Below are positions 8,767 through 18,327 of a stretch of 64,000 nucleotides of DNA, in pieces. The translations under genes and the position numbers were made by a program. The notes under the pieces were generated by a model. It saw only the letters and a program-made list of their open reading frames with translations, made no database searches and was not told the DNA's origin. Origin of the DNA: Lysinibacillus irui (GTDB lineage Bacteria; Bacillota; Bacilli; Bacillales_A; Planococcaceae). How positions within the stretch are numbered: the stretch's first letter is position 1; each line of letters begins with the position of its first letter. The stretch covers positions 1,357,501-1,421,500 of the forward strand of contig NZ_CP113527.1 of the NCBI RefSeq assembly GCF_028877475.1, in the 5' to 3' direction.

Positions 8767-8811
8767 AAGCATGTCTACCGATTGGAGAGCCAGTCGGTGA
8801 CATGCTTTTTA
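8767..8811 (+). terminator. Rho-independent terminator
   Basis: Stem AAGCATGTC ... GACATGCTT with inner CCGATTGG/CCAGTCGG and a T5 tail, directly after the stop of the 244-residue gene. Confidence 0.9.
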
Positions 8812-8817
8812 TCTTGA

Positions 8818-8912
8818 AGACAGATAGAAACGCCAAATTGCCCGATAAAAGCTACAATGTGACGGATAGAAAAGAAAAAACGGTGGATTAAGCCGTAGAA
8901 GTGACGGATACC
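8818..8912. repeat. Degenerate mini-array of the GTGACGGATAGAA-type repeat
   Basis: About five diverged units of roughly 20 bases (GACAGATAGAA, TTGCCCGATAAAA, GTGACGGATAGAA, CGGTGGATTAA, GTGACGGATACC). They match the core of the large array at 31464-32540. It lies just after a terminator, as the large array does. Confidence 0.65.
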
Positions 8913-8919
8913 ACTAATC

Positions 8920-9297
8920 TTATTTTGTTTTTTCTTCTGTTTGTTCCCGTTTGCTTTGGCGTGAAATACGCAGTAAATCAAGTCCAAGCAACACAACAAT
9001 GATATAGAATAGAGGACTTGTGAACGATAAGCCAATTTGTGATTGACCACCAAGCAATGTTAAAACAATCCATAGCGCGACTGTATATAGTGTTAAACCA
9101 ATATAGGCCTTTTTGGATAATTTTTTATATCTACCTTTGTCGATAGCTAGCTGTATGATGACTAAAACAACTAATATAAGTAGAATTATTTTTTTAGTTA
9201 ATAGTGCAGCCATCGCAGTGTCAGGAAAGAAATCATTGACGAATAATAACGTGAAAAATACTAAAATAACAAAATTGATGATAGTCGAAAGCTTCAT
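8920..9297 (-). CDS. Hypothetical four-helix membrane protein
   Basis: 125 residues with hydrophobic segments at about 5-22, 31-48, 63-82 and 88-107, then a basic, charged tail (RISRQSKREQTEEKTK). AAGGAG lies seven bases before the ATG. Not a family I recognise. It is transcribed away from the yuaF-floT operon. Confidence 0.7.
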   Translation of the reverse strand: MKLSTIINFVILVFFTLLFVNDFFPDTAMAALLTKKIILLILVVLVIIQLAIDKGRYKKLSKKAYIGLTLYTVALWIVLTLLGGQSQIGLSFTSPLFYIIVVLLGLDLLRISRQSKREQTEEKTK

Positions 9298-9391
9298 GCC
9301 GTATCTCCTTAGTTGCCATAATTCCTTTCTATTGTAACATGGTTCGACATAAAGAAAAAAATAATACTTGAAGAAAATATTTGAAAATTTT

Positions 9392-9417
9392 TGAAACTTT
9401 CCTATGTGACATCCGTA
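9392..9417 (+). promoter_or_regulatory. Sigma-W-type promoter of yuaF-floT
   Basis: TGAAAC at 9392-9397 and CGTA at 9414-9417 are exactly 16 bases apart, the textbook ECF sigma-W consensus. In B. subtilis the yuaF-floT(yuaG)-yuaI operon is sigma-W controlled, so family knowledge and sequence agree. Confidence 0.88.
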
Positions 9418-9450
9418 TAGTAGGTAATATGATGAAAAGGGGTGAGCAAC

Positions 9451-9981
9451 TTGACGCTATTTGGCTATTCACTCGAACAAATCTTTTTAGTGGTTTTGAT
9501 TTTCGCTGGCCTTGCCACAATATTAGTTATGTTTTTTGGTGATGCTGTCGAAGGTATTGGGGAAGGACTACCCATTTTGAATCCGAGTGTCATTCTATCT
9601 TTCATTACGTTGATGTCAGCAGCAGGATTTATTTTAGAAAAACTAGCCTTATTCTCTAGCGTTTGGAATATCATTGCTGCATGTATCATTGGCGCTATTT
9701 TAAGTACTTTATTTTATTTATTCGTTCTCGTTCCGCTACGGTCTGCTGATGTTTCTTTAGCTTATACCGAGGAATCACTAGGTGGGCAATTAGGGAGAGT
9801 CATTGTTCCCATTCCAGTAGATGGCTTTGGAGAGGTTGTCATCGAAACGACAAGCGGCATGATTTCAAAGCGGGCAACTGGCTATGATAATGAAGCGATT
9901 GCTTATGATAAGACCGTACTTGTAGTGGATGTGAAGGACGGTACACTTTTTGTTAGAACGTATGAGAAAAAATTTGTTTAA
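9451..9981 (+). CDS. yuaF: NfeD-family membrane protein YuaF
   Basis: 176 residues: membrane helices at about 8-28, 42-60 and 68-92 and a C-terminal OB-like beta domain (about 110-176, GQLGRVIVPIPVDGFGEVVIE). NfeD proteins accompany flotillins and help organise membrane microdomains. I prefer TTG 9451 because AAGGGGTGA lies five bases upstream; GTG 9442 sits inside that site. Followed by floT after 15 bases and preceded by a sigma-W promoter, as in B. subtilis. Confidence 0.88.
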   Translation: MTLFGYSLEQIFLVVLIFAGLATILVMFFGDAVEGIGEGLPILNPSVILSFITLMSAAGFILEKLALFSSVWNIIAACIIGAILSTLFYLFVLVPLRSADVSLAYTEESLGGQLGRVIVPIPVDGFGEVVIETTSGMISKRATGYDNEAIAYDKTVLVVDVKDGTLFVRTYEKKFV

Positions 9982-9996
9982 AGGGGAGATACATCT

Positions 9997-11550
9997 ATGT
10001 CAACCGAAATTTTAACTGTATTAGGAATTGTAGCGTTTGTTTTAATTGCGCTAGTCGGATTGTATGTGACAAAGTATCGTACGGCGGGTCCTGATGAAGC
10101 ACTGATTGTGACAGGTAGCTATCTTGGCTCAAAAAATGTACATAAGGATGAGTCAGGAAATCGTATAAAAATTATTCGTGGGGGAGGTACATTCGTATTT
10201 CCCATTTTCCAGCAAGCACAGCCGTTAAGTTTATTATCTAGTAAACTAGAAGTGACTACGCCAGAAGTGTACACAGAGCAAGGTGTTCCGGTCATGGCAG
10301 ATGGTACAGCCATCATCAAAATTGGGGGTTCTATCACAGAAATAGCTACAGCTGCAGAGCAATTTTTAGGAAAGCAAAAAGCGGAGCGAGAAGGTGAAGC
10401 CCGTGAAGTGTTAGAAGGTCATTTGCGGTCAATTTTAGGTTCCATGACAGTGGAGGAGATTTACAAAAACCGTGATAAATTCTCACAGGAGGTTCAACGT
10501 GTGGCCTCGCAGGATTTAGCGAAGATGGGTCTTGTAATTGTATCCTTTACGATTAAGGATGTACGAGATAAAAACGGTTATTTAGATTCACTAGGTAAGC
10601 CAAGAATCGCACAGGTGAAACGTGATGCTGATATTGCAACAGCAGATGCAGAGAAGGAAACACGTATTAAGCGTGCTGAGGCGTCTAAGGAAGCCCAGAA
10701 GGCGGAATTAGAGCGTGCAACAGAAATTGCGGAAGCAGAAAAAGAAAACCAATTAAAAGTAGCAGAATTCCGTCGCGAGCAGGATATTGCTAAAGCGCGT
10801 GCTGACCAAGCATATGAGCTTGAAACAGCTCGTGCAAAGCAGGAAGTAACGGAGCAAGAGATGCAAATTCGCATTATTGAACGTCAAAAGCAAATTGAAT
10901 TAGAAGAAAAAGAGATTTTACGTCGCGAGAAGCAATATGATTCTGAAGTGAAGAAAAAGGCGGACGCTGACCGTTATGCGGTAGAGCAAAATGCTGAAGC
11001 CGAAAAAATGCGAGAGCTTGCTCAGGCAGATGCAGAGAAATATCGCATTGAATCATTGGCAAAAGCGGAAGCGGAGAAAATTCGTTTGGACGGTCTTGCT
11101 AAAGCGGATGCAGAACGAGCAAAAGGGGAGACAGAGGCAGATATTATTCGTCTACGCGGTCTTGCAGAAGCTGAAGCTAAACGTAAGATTGCCGAAGCCT
11201 TTGAATACTATGGTCAAGCAGCTGTGCTGGATATGGTTGTGCGCATGATGCCAGAGTATGCAAAAGAGCTTGCAAGCCCACTTGGCAATATCGATAAGAT
11301 TACAGTTGTCGATACTGGTGGTGGAGAAGGCAGTGGAGCGAATAAAGTCACATCCTATGCAACCAATTTAATGTCTACACTACAGGAAACGTTAAAAGAA
11401 ACGTCAGGGATTGATGTGAAAGAACTGATTGAAAGTTATGCGGGTAAGCATACATTGCGACCAGAACTAGAACAAATTGCTTTAGGTCTAGAAAAAAAGC
11501 AAGCACCTGTTGAAGCCGTAGAGACGAAGGAAACAGTAGAACAATCCTAA
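9997..11550 (+). CDS. floT: Flotillin FloT
   Basis: 517 residues: an N-terminal membrane anchor (about 5-24), an SPFH/band-7 domain (about 30-210) and a long helical flotillin domain rich in AEAE/KAEA repeats (about 210-400, e.g. LAKAEAEKIRLDGLAKADAE). Flotillins scaffold lipid microdomains that hold signalling and secretion proteins. Gene order with yuaF and the sigma-W promoter indicates envelope-stress induction. Length matches B. subtilis YuaG. Confidence 0.95.
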   Translation: MSTEILTVLGIVAFVLIALVGLYVTKYRTAGPDEALIVTGSYLGSKNVHKDESGNRIKIIRGGGTFVFPIFQQAQPLSLLSSKLEVTTPEVYTEQGVPVMADGTAIIKIGGSITEIATAAEQFLGKQKAEREGEAREVLEGHLRSILGSMTVEEIYKNRDKFSQEVQRVASQDLAKMGLVIVSFTIKDVRDKNGYLDSLGKPRIAQVKRDADIATADAEKETRIKRAEASKEAQKAELERATEIAEAEKENQLKVAEFRREQDIAKARADQAYELETARAKQEVTEQEMQIRIIERQKQIELEEKEILRREKQYDSEVKKKADADRYAVEQNAEAEKMRELAQADAEKYRIESLAKAEAEKIRLDGLAKADAERAKGETEADIIRLRGLAEAEAKRKIAEAFEYYGQAAVLDMVVRMMPEYAKELASPLGNIDKITVVDTGGGEGSGANKVTSYATNLMSTLQETLKETSGIDVKELIESYAGKHTLRPELEQIALGLEKKQAPVEAVETKETVEQS

Positions 11551-11552
11551 TA

Positions 11553-11590
11553 AAAGCGACCTGATGAATTTATCATCAGGTCGCTACTTT
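11553..11590. terminator. Bidirectional terminator between floT and ydaF-like gene
   Basis: Stem AGCGACCTGATGA / TCATCAGGTCGCT with T-rich tails on both sides; it serves two convergent genes. Confidence 0.88.
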
Positions 11591-12144
11591 TATTTTTGTT
11601 GCTGCCATTCACTCTTGAGCATGCCATAGACCACATGATCTACATAATGATCATAGAGCCATTCTGCTGCACGAATCGTCCCCTCTTTAACTAGACCAAG
11701 TCGTTCAGGGATCGCGCGACTTTTGTAATTGGCCTCAGCAGCACGGATTTCTACTTTATGAAGCTGCAATGTTTCGAAGGCATAGTGTAATAAGGCTTTA
11801 ACTGTTTTGGTCATGATACCATGCCCTTGTGCTCCTTCACTAAGCCAATAACCAATCGTCCCAATTTTATTAGTAGCATTAATAGAATTAAAGCCAGCAA
11901 TGCCAACAATTTCGTTTCTAAAGACAATAACGAGAGAGAGGCTACTGTTTGCTTCATGTCCTTTGATACAGCTCTCAATATAAGCGCGTGTATCTGCTAC
12001 CTCCTTTGTATAATCCAACCATGGTAGCCATTCTTTTAGATACTCTCTAGAGGCATTCGTTAAGGCAAATACTTTTTCTGTGTCCCCAAGGGAAATTGTC
12101 CGTAAAGAGAGTTCTTGATTAATTGTGATCTGCAAATTGTTCAC
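11590..12144 (-). CDS. RimJ/RimL-type GNAT N-acetyltransferase (YdaF-like)
   Basis: 184 residues, a single GNAT domain. Visible features: LRTISLGDTEKVFALTN at the N-terminus, IGYWLSEGAQGHGIMTKTV containing the acetyl-CoA loop, and HKVEIRAAEANYKSRAIPERLG. This is the ribosomal-protein-serine acetyltransferase subgroup; the real substrate in bacilli is not known. Five bases separate it from the upstream chemoreceptor gene, so they are probably co-transcribed. Confidence 0.88.
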   Translation of the reverse strand: MNNLQITINQELSLRTISLGDTEKVFALTNASREYLKEWLPWLDYTKEVADTRAYIESCIKGHEANSSLSLVIVFRNEIVGIAGFNSINATNKIGTIGYWLSEGAQGHGIMTKTVKALLHYAFETLQLHKVEIRAAEANYKSRAIPERLGLVKEGTIRAAEWLYDHYVDHVVYGMLKSEWQQQK

Positions 12145-12149
12145 CTCAC

Positions 12150-12974
12150 TTATTTTAAGGCATTATGCATAAAGCCTTTCATTTCACGACTAAGCACAGT
12201 CAGCTCTTCAATGATTTCGCTAAAATCCTGTACGAGCTGTGCCTGCTCATTCGTTGCATCATTGACTTGTCCCATATTTTGTTTTAGATTTTCAAGATTT
12301 CTATTAATATTTCGTAAAGAAGTTTCTATATTTTCAGTAGCGCTGGATGTCTCAAAGGACAATTTTCGAACCTCTTGTGCCACGATATTAAAGCCTGCAC
12401 CATGCTGACCAGCACGAGCTGCCTCAATGGATGCATTTAAACCTAGTAAATTGGTTTGGCGTGAAATACTTTTAATTAAATCGGTCACTGCATTTGTTTT
12501 CTCAGAATGCTCTAATGCGTGCTGCGCTTGCTTATTAATTTCCTCACTTGTCGCCGCTAATTCCTCTGAATGAGAAGCAATGGTATGTACTTTATCTTGT
12601 AGACTGTTGATAATATTATCCATGGTACCCATATATTTTTCGAGCTTTAGTTCATTATCAATTGGTAGACCAAAAGCCAATGCCCCTACAACTTGACCAT
12701 TTTCACGAATGGGGAATGAAAAAGCATTAAGGGCTACGCCGTATACCTCCTCTGGAATAATCACATCTGCATTTTGTCCATTAAAGGCAATGTAAACATT
12801 CTGATCATTAGGATTTACTTTTTGTCCATCTTTATCACCGGTATCCACACGTTTACCTGCCAAATATTTAACGACTGTTTCACTTTCCTTTTCAACAACA
12901 GCTACAATAGCTTCTTGTTTTAATGCAAGATGAATATAAGGTGCTGCTAGGGCTAAAGCCTCGATAATTTTCAT
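12150..12974 (-). CDS. Soluble methyl-accepting chemotaxis protein (YfmS-like)
   Basis: 274 residues without a membrane helix. Residues about 1-125 form a small sensory domain; about 130-274 hold a shortened MCP signalling domain with the hairpin tip [22 protein letters not shown] and [18 protein letters not shown]. Length and architecture match B. subtilis YfmS, a cytosolic chemotaxis signalling protein that acts on CheA. ATG 12974 has GGAGG upstream; an in-frame TTG at 12998 does not. Confidence 0.87.
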   Translation of the reverse strand: MKIIEALALAAPYIHLALKQEAIVAVVEKESETVVKYLAGKRVDTGDKDGQKVNPNDQNVYIAFNGQNADVIIPEEVYGVALNAFSFPIRENGQVVGALAFGLPIDNELKLEKYMGTMDNIINSLQDKVHTIASHSEELAATSEEINKQAQHALEHSEKTNAVTDLIKSISRQTNLLGLNASIEAARAGQHGAGFNIVAQEVRKLSFETSSATENIETSLRNINRNLENLKQNMGQVNDATNEQAQLVQDFSEIIEELTVLSREMKGFMHNALK

Positions 12975-13265
12975 AAAAATTCCTCCGAGTATAGTCAATG
13001 AAAAATAGGTAGATCATCTAATTTTTTTGTGACAATGGTTCTAGATGATTTCTAGTTTTACTGTAGCACAATAGTTGCCTAAGCTAAAATAGTAAATTTC
13101 AAAAAAATGAATAAATAGCATTATTTCTTTTTGTCAACTAAAATTGGGAATCCCTCATAAAAAATGATGAAATTTTTGTCTGTTTTTTGACAAACTGTTG
13201 TGTGTTTTGCGAAATATTGTATTAGAATAATAGTAGTACGTTGTAGAAGTGAAGGAGAGAGATAT

Positions 13266-14471
13266 ATGGAGTATATACAAAAGGGCACGAGAGCATTTTA
13301 TAAAACAAACTGGGCATTGTTTTTAGCAGGCTTTATTACCTTTGCGAACTTGTATATAACACAGCCATTATTGCCAACATTTGCAGACATTTTTCACGTC
13401 TCACCAGCTATGGCTAGCTTATCTCTTTCGGTAACTACCTTTGCTTTAGCATTAAGTTTAATTATTGTCAGTTCGCTATCCGAGGCATGGGGACGAAAAT
13501 CGTTGATGACCATTTCGATTTTTGCAGCTTCTATCCTTACGCTTGCACTAGCATTTTCTCCTAATTTTGAAACGATTATTATATTACGCATTTTTCAGGG
13601 GATTGTTTTCGCGGGATTACCTGCAATCGCTATGGCTTATTTAGGAGAGGAAATGGAACCAGCGAGCTTAGGGGTTGCTATGGGCTTATATATTAGCGGT
13701 AATTCAGTAGGAGGGCTTAGTGGGCGAGTTATCATTGGCACAATAACGGATCATTATAACTGGCATATAGGGATGATCGTGCTAGGGGGAATTAGCCTTC
13801 TTGTCAGTGTGTTGTTTGTCTGGATGCTGCCTAGTTCCAAACATTTTAGCGCCCGACCGCTACAATTAAAAGCATTGGCCAAAACACTTTATCAACATAT
13901 GAAGGACCCTTCTATGTTATGTCTTTATGGTATAAGTTTTGTGTTAATGGGGAGCTTTGTTACACTTTACAACTATATTGGCTTCAAATTGATGGCACCC
14001 CCCTATAATTTGAGTGCAACCATTGTAGGCTGGATATTTGTCATTTACTTAGTTGGAACATTTAGCTCTGCATGGTTTGGTAGTCTGGCTGATCGATATG
14101 GTCGACAACGAATGCTGTTACTAGCTATTGCGATTATGTTAGCAGGTTCCATTGTCACGCTTAATGGACTACTTACTTTAAAAATTATAGGCATTACGGT
14201 TTTTACCTTTGGTTTTTTTGCAGCTCATTCTATTGCTAGTGGCTGGGTGAGCAAACGGGCCTCCCACGATAAAGCACAAGCTTCATCTCTTTATTTATTT
14301 TTCTATTATTTTGGTTCGAGTGTTGGTGGGACAGTAGGCGGTGTCTTTTGGGTGAAATACGGTTGGGTAGGTGTTATAGCGATGATTGCTCTATTTCTAG
14401 TGATAGCTTGTGTGCTATCTTATTTATTAAATAGGATTATTGCTAAACAAAATAGCGCAACAACTTTATAA
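13266..14471 (+). CDS. MFS transporter
   Basis: 401 residues with twelve predicted membrane helices. The loop 2-3 motif is present as SSLSEAWGRKSLM and again in the second half as GSLADRYGRQRMLL. This points to a drug:H+ antiporter type of major facilitator; similar B. subtilis proteins (YybF, YfiS group) have no fixed substrate. AAGGAG lies before ATG 13266. The gene begins 290 bases from the divergent chemoreceptor gene and is followed after 24 bases by the TauE-like gene. Confidence 0.87.
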   Translation: MEYIQKGTRAFYKTNWALFLAGFITFANLYITQPLLPTFADIFHVSPAMASLSLSVTTFALALSLIIVSSLSEAWGRKSLMTISIFAASILTLALAFSPNFETIIILRIFQGIVFAGLPAIAMAYLGEEMEPASLGVAMGLYISGNSVGGLSGRVIIGTITDHYNWHIGMIVLGGISLLVSVLFVWMLPSSKHFSARPLQLKALAKTLYQHMKDPSMLCLYGISFVLMGSFVTLYNYIGFKLMAPPYNLSATIVGWIFVIYLVGTFSSAWFGSLADRYGRQRMLLLAIAIMLAGSIVTLNGLLTLKIIGITVFTFGFFAAHSIASGWVSKRASHDKAQASSLYLFFYYFGSSVGGTVGGVFWVKYGWVGVIAMIALFLVIACVLSYLLNRIIAKQNSATTL

Positions 14472-14495
14472 CATTTGATGATGTGAGGTGACGTT

Positions 14496-15224
14496 TTGCA
14501 GGAATTATTTATTTTCTTTTTTATTATCCTAACGGCATCGATTTTGCAAACTAGTACAGGATTTGGTTTTTCCATTATGGCTACGCCTTTTTTACTGCTG
14601 CTTTTTTCACCGCAAGAGGCGATGCAAATGAATATAATTCTGTCCCTTGTTATTTCCTTTTCCTTGATTTTAAAAGTAAGACAGGATATTGATCTGACCT
14701 TGCTCAAAAAGGTGATTATAGGAAGCGTTGTAGGCGCACCTTTTGGTAGCTTACTCTTTGCGTTGGTTGATGTGACGACATTCAAACTGCTCATCGCTAT
14801 CCTTTTATTAGGGTTAACGATTCTTTTAATTAAAAATTTCTCCATTCAACAAACAAGCGGTAGAGATTACGGTGTTGGCTTCATCTCCGGTATATTTACA
14901 ACGAGTATTGGCATGGCAGGACCACCGTTATTACTATATTTTGCGAGCACGAAAAAGAATAAAGAAATGATTCGAGCAACTTCATTAGCCTATTATATAT
15001 TTATTTATCTAATTAGCTTACTATCTCAACTAACGATTGAGGGCACCAGTTTAATGGTTTGGCTCTATAGTCTATACGCCTTACCAATTGTTTTGATTGG
15101 CCTTATTGTGGGACAAATCGTATTTAAAAAACTTCATCAAAGGCTATTTTTAAAATTGGTATATTTATTATTATTTGCTGCAGGCATGATGCTATTAATA
15201 CAAAGTATATGGACAATGCTGTAG
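14496..15224 (+). CDS. TauE/SafE-family sulfite/anion permease
   Basis: 242 residues with about eight membrane helices in two repeats, with the family feature TSTGFGFSIMATPFLL near the N-terminus and GVGFISGIFTTSIGMAGPPLLLYF at the start of the second half. Members export or import small sulfonates and sulfite. Start TTG 14496 has GAGGTGA upstream. Probably co-transcribed with the MFS gene. Confidence 0.87.
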   Translation: MQELFIFFFIILTASILQTSTGFGFSIMATPFLLLLFSPQEAMQMNIILSLVISFSLILKVRQDIDLTLLKKVIIGSVVGAPFGSLLFALVDVTTFKLLIAILLLGLTILLIKNFSIQQTSGRDYGVGFISGIFTTSIGMAGPPLLLYFASTKKNKEMIRATSLAYYIFIYLISLLSQLTIEGTSLMVWLYSLYALPIVLIGLIVGQIVFKKLHQRLFLKLVYLLLFAAGMMLLIQSIWTML

Positions 15225-15228
15225 ACAT

Positions 15229-15267
15229 AAAAAAGTATGGAAGATTATTCATCTTCCATACTTTTTC
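15229..15267. terminator. Bidirectional terminator between permease gene and fabI
   Basis: Stem AAAAAGTATGGAAGA / TCTTCCATACTTTTT, T-rich on both strands. Confidence 0.9.
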
Positions 15268-15271
15268 GTTG

Positions 15272-16054
15272 TTAACCCATAATATTATAGCCAGCATCGA
15301 TGTAGATTGTTTCACCAGTGACACCGCGTGATAGGTGAGATAGCATCACAAGCGTCATATCTGCTACTTCGTCTTGTTGAACATTACGTTTTAAAGGAGC
15401 AGTTTCTTCGATTTTGTGTAAAATTGTATTAAAGGATGGGACACCTTTTGCAGCAAGAGTACGAATAGCACCAGCTGAAATAGCATTGACGCGAATATTA
15501 TCTTGGCCGATATCAGCAGCAAGATAGCGCATAGAAGCCTCTAATGCAGCCTTTGCTACACCCATAACATTGTAGCCATCCAGTACACGTTCTGCACCTA
15601 AGTAACTCATTGTGACAATAGAGCCACCCTCAGTCATGTATGGATGAGCTGCTTTTGCTGTTGAAATTAATGAATAAGCACTTGTATCTTGTGCAAATGC
15701 ATAGCCTTCACGTGTTGTTTCAAGGAAGCGATTGTGTAAATCTTCTGCATGAGCAAAAGCTACTGAATGAACAATACCATGAATAACGCCAACCTTAGAG
15801 CCGATTTCATCGAAAGCTGCTTTTGTACTGTCATCACTATTTACGTCGCATTGAACAATGAGAGAATCGGATTGTCCAATATTGTCTAATTGTTTTTGTA
15901 ATTTTTTTAATGAGCGTTCTTGACGATACGTGAAAATGACGTTTGCACCTACATCAAATAAGCGTTTCGCAATGCCCCAAGCAATACTTCGATCATTTGC
16001 AACACCCATAACAACAATGTTCTTATCTTTTAATTGTAATAAATTATCCATCAT
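15272..16054 (-). CDS. fabI: Enoyl-[acyl-carrier-protein] reductase FabI (NADH/NADPH)
   Basis: 260 residues, the FabI length. Reduces trans-2-enoyl-ACP in the last step of each fatty-acid elongation cycle. Rossmann start VVMGVANDRSIAWGIAK and the catalytic Tyr-x6-Lys (GYNVMGVAKA). ATG 16054 is the first of two adjacent ATGs, with AAAGGAG nine bases upstream; a longer frame up to 16180 runs over the promoter and is not real. A FapR box and a sigma-A promoter lie directly upstream. Confidence 0.95.
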   Translation of the reverse strand: MMDNLLQLKDKNIVVMGVANDRSIAWGIAKRLFDVGANVIFTYRQERSLKKLQKQLDNIGQSDSLIVQCDVNSDDSTKAAFDEIGSKVGVIHGIVHSVAFAHAEDLHNRFLETTREGYAFAQDTSAYSLISTAKAAHPYMTEGGSIVTMSYLGAERVLDGYNVMGVAKAALEASMRYLAADIGQDNIRVNAISAGAIRTLAAKGVPSFNTILHKIEETAPLKRNVQQDEVADMTLVMLSHLSRGVTGETIYIDAGYNIMG

Positions 16055-16088
16055 TATGAAGAACTCCTTTGTGAGATAATATCTGTTA

Positions 16089-16105
16089 TTAGTACCAACT
16101 ACTAA
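16089..16105. promoter_or_regulatory. FapR operator of fabI
   Basis: TTAGTA-N5-TACTAA, a perfect 6-bp dyad matching the FapR consensus. It covers the expected transcription start. Known biology: FapR represses fatty-acid genes and is released by malonyl-CoA. Confidence 0.85.
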
Positions 16106-16106
16106 A

Positions 16107-16135
16107 ATCTTATCATACATAAAATAGCGTTGCAA
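16107..16135 (-). promoter_or_regulatory. Sigma-A promoter of fabI
   Basis: Reading the minus strand, TTGCAA (16130-16135), a 17-base spacer and TAAGAT (16107-16112). Confidence 0.75.
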
Positions 16136-16210
16136 TAATAAGATAAAAAGAGAGGCTGTTAAATAGCAAAAAAAATTCATCCCAGAAGAGACGAATTAAA
16201 TAATGGCTAT

Positions 16211-16804
16211 TTATTTTATAACATGATATTCATACATATCGATTGCTCGATTAACTGCATTGTTGACAGCAATTCTAAAGCAATTTTGAGTGCGAATAGC
16301 TTGCACAAGAACTTTAATTGCTCTTGTTTGATCTCTATGAAAAGAAGCGTTGTCAGTTTGAAAATCATCCTCTAAATAAGCGAGAAAATATGGCTTCTCC
16401 TCTGGTAGCTCTAATAAATCAGACTCAGCACTTTTTTCAACGGTATTGTAAATCCACAAGTCTATGGCATTCCCTAATTGAAAGGCAACGAAGTATTGTA
16501 AATCATCATTATCACATTCTCTTATTTTTTGAATTATTTGAATTTTTTTGAGCTCATCTATTAAAAATGTATTGATTGAGTAGTAGATAGCTTTAGAAGG
16601 ATTGAGAATAAGTTCATCGGTATGCTGAGATTTAAAGAAAATCCAGCTATTTAAAACGCTGGCCCATGAATCTAACGTATTCAAACATTTTGCATATACA
16701 TCTGGAAAAACTGTTTGCCATTTTGCCGCAAGAGTTTTAAATAAATCAATATGGTCTTGATCAATATGAAATAAACTATGCTCTACTTGTAACTGCTTAA
16801 ACAT
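16211..16804 (-). CDS. Hypothetical protein
   Basis: 197 residues, no membrane helix or signal. Rich in aromatic and acidic residues; mostly helical by eye (KTLAAKWQTVFPDVYAKCLN, LIDELKKIQIIQKIRECD). I do not recognise the family. Three ATGs in a row follow GGAGG; the third (16804) has the right spacing of seven bases. Lone gene between fabI and fer. Confidence 0.7.
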   Translation of the reverse strand: MFKQLQVEHSLFHIDQDHIDLFKTLAAKWQTVFPDVYAKCLNTLDSWASVLNSWIFFKSQHTDELILNPSKAIYYSINTFLIDELKKIQIIQKIRECDNDDLQYFVAFQLGNAIDLWIYNTVEKSAESDLLELPEEKPYFLAYLEDDFQTDNASFHRDQTRAIKVLVQAIRTQNCFRIAVNNAVNRAIDMYEYHVIK

Positions 16805-16888
16805 CATCATTCCTCCAGTAGATTGTTATGTATAGAATGGACCATATGATTATTATCTGATGCAAAAATTAGCAATAATTTTAATCAA

Positions 16889-16916
16889 TAAGAAGGCATC
16901 CAATGAAGGATGCCTT
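16889..16916 (-). terminator. Probable terminator of fer
   Basis: Stem AAGGCATCC / GGATGCCTT with a 6-nt loop. On the minus strand it is followed by TTCTTATT. Confidence 0.65.
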
Positions 16917-16940
16917 TTAGGGTATACATTCAATTGAAGA

Positions 16941-18327
<1,387 letters not shown>

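Noticed and set aside
15272..16180. Longer FabI with 42 extra N-terminal residues
   Set aside because: The extension runs over the FapR box and promoter; ATG 16054 has a good ribosome site and gives the family length.
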